From positions 94,060 through 158,059 of the forward strand of contig NW_005179120.1 of the NCBI RefSeq assembly GCF_000350225.1: a DNA stretch of 64,000 nucleotides. The letters are read 5' to 3'. Below the pieces are notes generated by a model. The model did not search any database, was not told the origin of the DNA, and saw nothing but the letters and a program-made list of their open reading frames with translations. Every line of letters begins with the position of its first letter. Positions within the stretch are counted from its first letter, which is position 1. A program made the translations under genes and the position numbers. Shown here one piece after another: positions 61,264 through 64,000 of the stretch. This DNA comes from Chondrus crispus (taxonomy: Eukaryota; Rhodophyta; Florideophyceae; Gigartinales; Gigartinaceae).

Positions 61264-63785
61264 TCCTACTCAATCCCTCAGCGCAATGCAAAAACGGCAG
61301 CTAAGTGAAGCGGTCGCTAGGAGATCTCCTCTTCGACTGCCGCAGCACCGGGAGATGAAGGTTACCAAATGATTGATTGTCCTTTTCCGGAGCGGTTTTT
61401 TAGCCGAAGCGAATAGGAAAATTAGCCATCAAATGATGCTACAGTGCCACTCCCCGAGGCTACCGCGTGCAGCTTCGTGGTCCAAGAGGCAACTGTGGAG
61501 ACGCATCGACATGTGTTGGATGAAGTATCACTAAGTTTGAAGCGCCTCAGAACCCTTTAAATCGTGTACTCTGCATGTAGTCAGGGCTGCTGTTTAATAT
61601 CGAATACTGCACTGTAGAAATCTTATCCGCTGCACCTGTGGGCTGCCGCTGCTCAAAATTTGAAGGTTCAGACTACAAAAGAAATTGTCATTCGAACAAA
61701 AATATCACATCGGCCAGAATACCGCAGCTCCGTAGAATAAACACGCCATTTTGAACACTTTTGTGATGACAACCCATAGCTCTAGTCATGAGGTGACATC
61801 TGCGCACAGAAGTCGGCAAGCCCAAACTATACACACTACTTGGCAGTGCCAAGTAGTCTTGTACAATGGTCTATGCCTTCAAGAAAGGCATGTCTTTTAG
61901 AACAGGACTTCATCAGTGTATCTGCTTTTTGTAATCACCTATCCCCACGAATCTCCAAAAGTCCCGATATTCTCTGACGTCTGGAAACATCCCTGAGCGC
62001 TGCAGTTTGGATAGATGCCAATGCTTGTAGCAGACCCCACGGACGGTTTGTTAACTATAAATTTGCAGTTGCCTAAAGCATTTCAATTTTTGAGACCAAA
62101 TGGCTTCTTTAGCTCTAACTTTCTCTGGCCCTCTTGAGTTGTATTCAGACGAATCGAAAGTGACTTTGGAATGTGTATCATTCGTATGCTTTTAACTTGA
62201 AGGTGAAACGGACATTGTACAAAGTAAAGATGCTTTCTATGAAGCGCTTCAAAGGACTTTGCCACTACTTCAGTTTGGGTCCTCATAACATGTTTTTGCG
62301 TTCGATGATGAAATTGATCATCTGTCGTTGGCGAATTTATTTTTAATACTGTTTTCCCCTATTATACCCTGACAGTGCGCAAATATACTTGCATCCACAT
62401 GAGTAATAAGATGATACTAATGTAGATGCATGTGTATTGGCACTATGATACGTGGAGTCATGGAACCGAAGGGTTATTGGAGTATTCGTTTCTTTGTCTT
62501 CAACATAAGAGGAAATCGAACCATCGACACCCACGTCTAAATATAATTTCTATGTGCGGCTGGGCGAAAGTGTCCAACAAAAAGCGTTTGTAGTGAATAA
62601 CCAACATGACGTGGTCGGAGCACATGAGACAAAGAAGTGCGTGCTTGACAAGCTTTTTCGAGTATGTTTCTGTAGGATGAAAGACCACCGAAAAATATTT
62701 GCGCGAACACCGCGCTGATTCTGGTAAACATGCATTTGGTGTATTGAAGACTAGATGCTCTCTGGCTTTGCTTGAAACGGGACAGCCACGAATTGATGTC
62801 TTTGCAACATTTAACAGCACTACCCAATTAACGTGAAACAGTCGATTGTCTACAGTTGCCCACAGTTTGTTTACAGTAAAGACATGTTCACGCAAACAAA
62901 GGGAGAGGACAAACATCCTCCCTCTCGGCAGAAGCACGACGCCTCTAGTTGAATACTGTCCCTGTACCCGCCTGTAGATTCGCATGCAGTGCTTTTTTAT
63001 CGAGAGGAGACCACCGTTGACGGGAAGAGAAGTTGGCGTTTCAAATATATCTAACAGAGGCACCCATGAAGATGGACAATTATGCCAGTGTCACTGCTAT
63101 ACAGCACTGCACCCCGTGTTAGCAACGGTATACTTTCCGCACAGGCATCTGGCCGAAGAGTGGTAGATCAACCACGACTGGATTGGTGCGAACATGAGCC
63201 CCCTTGATGCAAACCTTGCAGTGTAGGCCAGATGTCTGTCAGAATCCGATACAGTATTCATATATACTGTACATGTATATACTGCTGTACGCATGTTGTG
63301 ACGCCGGGAATAGTAGGATCTGGGAAACACGGCCCTGTACACTATGTGCTTTCCTATCCAAGTCCACTTTCGTCTTTTTCAAGTCCCTTCTAAAATACTC
63401 ATATGCGGTTGTTCTACACATCATACTTCAGTATAGGTGGGTGGGGTAGTGGTACGGTATATGCAATCAGCACTGTAGCATGGCTTCTAATAGTACGCAA
63501 GGTGATGTCACCAGCTGGCGGAGGCGCTGATGAGATGACGCGGACTATTCCGTAAAAGGAAAAGGGAAACGGAATTCACGGAGACGGACAAAGGCAGTTT
63601 GGAAACTGTGGAATAGTTCTGGGCATGATCGCTTTCAGACTGTGCTTTGAAGGATGCAACTGCGCTTGATCTGCGAGAGATTAGAAAGCGCAAATGCATG
63701 TAACGTTACCGCTGTCATTGAACAGCCTTGATGATGTGCATAGTTGAAAGGTGTTCATGCATGGGCAGCTTAAAACGCATACAGT
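61264..63785. other. intergenic, no gene recognised
   Basis: A minus-strand frame at 63063-62500 is open for 187 codons but lacks an ATG start and any known motif. A hairpin CTACTTGGCA G TGCCAAGTAG lies at about 61838-61858. Confidence 0.4.
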
Positions 63786-63789
63786 CGTT

Positions 63790-64000
63790 GTCCTCTGCTA
63801 CTAGACTAGTGTCTAGGTGACAAATGGCCTCATATGAGGTCACTTTTCAACTTAATTTTTCTCGACTTGTGCTAGCTGAACAAAATGGAAAAAGATACTC
63901 TCGCCACCGCAGTTGACTTCTGCGCTGTGGAAGGGTGGAGCTTGGTGAGATCTGCACGTCCTTTCCAGGCTTTTTGAGAATACCTAAAGAAGAAGCTTTT
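63790..64000. repeat. copy of the CCTCATATGAGG repeat, running off the window
   Basis: Inverted copy of 36870-37064: CTAGTGTCTAG-type end near 63808, the CCTCATATGAGG box at 63828-63839, then TTTTCAACTT, TTTTTCTCGACTTGTGCT and a GCAGTTGACTT stretch. Likely one end of a transposon that continues outside the window. Confidence 0.85.

Noticed and set aside
62500-63063. Minus-strand frame of 187 codons
   Set aside because: No ATG at its start, no motif, chance-level length.

Overview
The window looks like nuclear DNA of a eukaryotic alga, most likely a florideophyte red alga such as Chondrus. This is inference: compact host genes with few introns (separase, an exocyst Sec6-like subunit, pyridoxal kinase) sit among dense LTR retrotransposons, and there is a decayed NB-ARC/WD40 immune-receptor-like gene. 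No rRNA or tRNA gene and no CRISPR array was recognised. About two thirds of the window is mobile DNA or its remains.

Region by region: 1-755 is GC-rich flank. A Ty3/gypsy chromovirus (756-6114, minus strand) and a Ty1/copia element (Copia-1, 6163-12521, plus strand) follow almost back to back. A broken NLR-type gene (18328 to 13539, minus) has an N-terminal helical domain, an NB-ARC domain and a WD40 array with an exact 129-bp period. A second, fungal-style copia element (Copia-2, 19938-25822, minus) has split a small reading frame. From 26024 to 33760 lie DNA transposons: Harbinger-type MITEs, a Harbinger-like transposase, and a pogo/Tigger element with palindromic terminal boxes. Between 33981 and 42897 three tandem paralogues encode a membrane protein family I do not recognise. 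A third copia element (Copia-3, 43265-49515, minus) has an uninterrupted 1,432-codon gag-pol. The right side is host sequence: separase, a Sec6-like exocyst subunit, a four-exon small membrane-protein gene that only appears once three introns are recognised, and pyridoxal kinase. The last 200 bases hold another copy of the repeat family with the CCTCATATGAGG box.

Three solo LTRs with related ends (TGTAG...C[TG]ACA) and 5-bp target duplications sit inside other reading frames (8730-9771 in Copia-1, 17219-17850 in the NLR gene, 22347-23009 in Copia-2). In each case conceptual removal of the insert plus one target copy rejoins the host frame exactly, which supports the boundaries. The best candidates for something undescribed are the three-paralogue membrane family, the WD40 receptor with variation confined to a few positions per repeat, the hairpin-rich solo LTRs, and the cryptic spliced gene.
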